In this document: piece after piece, positions 63,269 to 64,000 of the stretch
How positions within the stretch are numbered: the first letter of the stretch is position 1
Layout: each line of letters begins with the position of its first letter
NCBI RefSeq assembly: GCF_024495425.1
Contig: NZ_JANHJR010000004.1
Location: 372,001 to 436,000 of the forward strand
Length of the DNA stretch: 64,000 nt
Reading direction: 5' to 3'
Source: Haloarchaeobius litoreus
GTDB lineage: Archaea > Halobacteriota > Halobacteria > Halobacteriales > Natrialbaceae
Position numbers and translations under genes: made by a program
Notes under the pieces: generated by a model
The model's input: the letters and a program-made list of their open reading frames with translations, nothing else
The model's database searches: none
What the model was told of the DNA's origin: nothing

Positions 63269-63443
63269 GCTGTCGACGACATCGCGTGAGTGACTGGTGC
63301 GGAGCGTGACCCGTCTCACGTCGAGGTGGGGCCACCGAGTCATTCACACCCACAGTATTTTGCCTCTGTGAGGCGTCTATCGTACGTATGAGTGCTCGAT
63401 TACGAGCAGGTCCCCTCAGTACTGCTGCGCAGGGAACCGTGTC

Positions 63444-64000
63444 ATGAGGCTCTCTCGGTGGCGAGGTTGGTTTCCGGTCCCGAACTGGGCCACTGGGTTC
63501 AACCTGAAACAGTGGGTACTGCTCGATGCGGACCGGCTGGCGGTGACGGGTGCGTTGCTCACGGGGGTCTTCATGACTTTTATGCTCATCTCGACGTTCT
63601 GGACCTTCGAGATGCAGACACTACTGACGGACACCTCGACCGTCCAGACGATCCTCAATACGTTCCTGAGCGGGATGATCCTCCTGGTCTCCATCGTCGT
63701 CTCGATCAACTCGATAGTCCTCTCACACGACATGACCTCCGTCGAAAACCAGGAGGACCGGATTCAGGGCGCGATAGAGTTCCGTCGGAGCCTCAGCGAA
63801 CTGACCGAGGAGGGGGAAGACCCGTCCGAACCCTCGTCGTTTCTCAAGGTCATGTCCCGAACCATCAGTGCTCGTGCGCAGGTGCTCACGAGCGATCTGG
63901 ACGGTGTCGAAGAGGAACTCGTCGACGATATCGACGAGTACGTGACTTCGGTCTCAAACGCCGCCGAACAGCTCGGTGCAGTCGAGGAGACCTCCGGCGC
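63444..64000 (+). CDS. Third copy of the four-helix membrane protein, partial
   Basis: The gene runs off the right edge; 185 codons are visible from the ATG at 63444 (MRLSRWRGWFPVPNWATGFN). Helices are LLTGVFMTFMLISTFWTF and TFLSGMILLVSIVVSINSIV, then LSHDMTSVENQEDRIQGAIE and FRRSLSELTEEGEDPSEPSS match the NQ-R-FR-P pattern of the two modules, and RAQVLTSDLDGVEEELVDD follows. It is more diverged from both others than they are from each other. Confidence 0.78.
   Translation, partial: MRLSRWRGWFPVPNWATGFNLKQWVLLDADRLAVTGALLTGVFMTFMLISTFWTFEMQTLLTDTSTVQTILNTFLSGMILLVSIVVSINSIVLSHDMTSVENQEDRIQGAIEFRRSLSELTEEGEDPSEPSSFLKVMSRTISARAQVLTSDLDGVEEELVDDIDEYVTSVSNAAEQLGAVEETSG

Noticed and set aside
1..64000. 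tRNA, rRNA, CRISPR arrays and intact insertion sequences
   Set aside because: I looked for TpsiC-loop-like GTTCGAATC stretches, regularly spaced direct repeats of 25-40 bp and transposase motifs, and found none that hold up.

Overview
The window is chromosomal or megaplasmid DNA of a halophilic archaeon (class Halobacteria). Proteins are strongly acidic and G+C is high outside a few gaps. Tat signals and lipoboxes are common on secreted proteins. Haloarchaea-specific families appear throughout (halocyanins, HalOD1, DUF7344-type winged helices, DUF5789- and DUF6788-type proteins), and several genes have a TATA box about 25-30 nt before the start codon. I cannot name the genus. I found no rRNA, tRNA, CRISPR array or intact insertion sequence. 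Region 1 (1-15 kb) is a surface-glycan locus. A long minus-strand operon reads from 11263 down to 4646: ribbon-helix-helix protein, DUF457-type membrane protein, GT4 transferase, NAD-sugar epimerase, sulfatase-fold enzyme, second GT4 transferase and Gfo/Idh/MocA oxidoreductase, mostly with touching or overlapping ends. Around it lie more glycosyltransferases, a large DUF2206-like membrane protein, a DUF1616-type protein, a CPBP protease-like protein and a GT2 enzyme with a membrane tail. A frameshifted GYD-domain gene sits inside. Region 2 (15-25.9 kb) holds an exceptional 1596-residue Tat-exported protein built of three repeated multicopper-oxidase-like modules (16064-20854), flanked by decayed fragments of a cupredoxin and of a DUF6788-type gene. 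It also holds a two-gene unit resembling the bacterial MrfB exonuclease / MrfA helicase DNA-repair pair. Region 3 (26-41 kb) is mostly metabolic and redox genes: BBE-type FAD oxidoreductase, methyltransferase, amidase, metallo-beta-lactamase-fold hydrolase, APC permease with a TrkA-type subunit, FKBP isomerase, sulfite-oxidase-type molybdoprotein and two halocyanins. Several broken genes lie here: an SDR remnant, and a beta-helix gene and a glycan membrane-protein gene both cut at the same point near 39049. Region 4 (40.4-47.1 kb) looks like an iron-sulfur / nitrosative-stress cluster. It has a CGCGG-type RiPP precursor candidate, a solo SufB, two cupins, a protein with four DUF2249-like repeats, a DtxR-type metalloregulator and a RIC/ScdA di-iron repair protein. 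A perfect TTTAGGC-TG-GCCTAAA palindrome over the cupin promoter is a likely operator for the regulator. Region 5 (47.4-64 kb) is accessory DNA: a VapBC pair, a set of sugar/glycan genes some of which are broken, and the most intriguing structure of the window. Two paralogous modules (48.2-51 kb and 58.8-62 kb), each with a DUF7344-type winged helix, a DUF4177-type small protein, a four-helix membrane protein and a GNAT acetyltransferase, share a promoter block with an identical 15-mer exactly 86 nt before the regulator start in both. In module 1 the GNAT is a pseudogene; module 2 is intact. A membrane protein with an inactive metzincin-like motif and a third copy of the membrane protein follow to the right edge. 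I regard this as the best candidate for an undescribed membrane-associated stress or defence system, but its function cannot be read from sequence alone.
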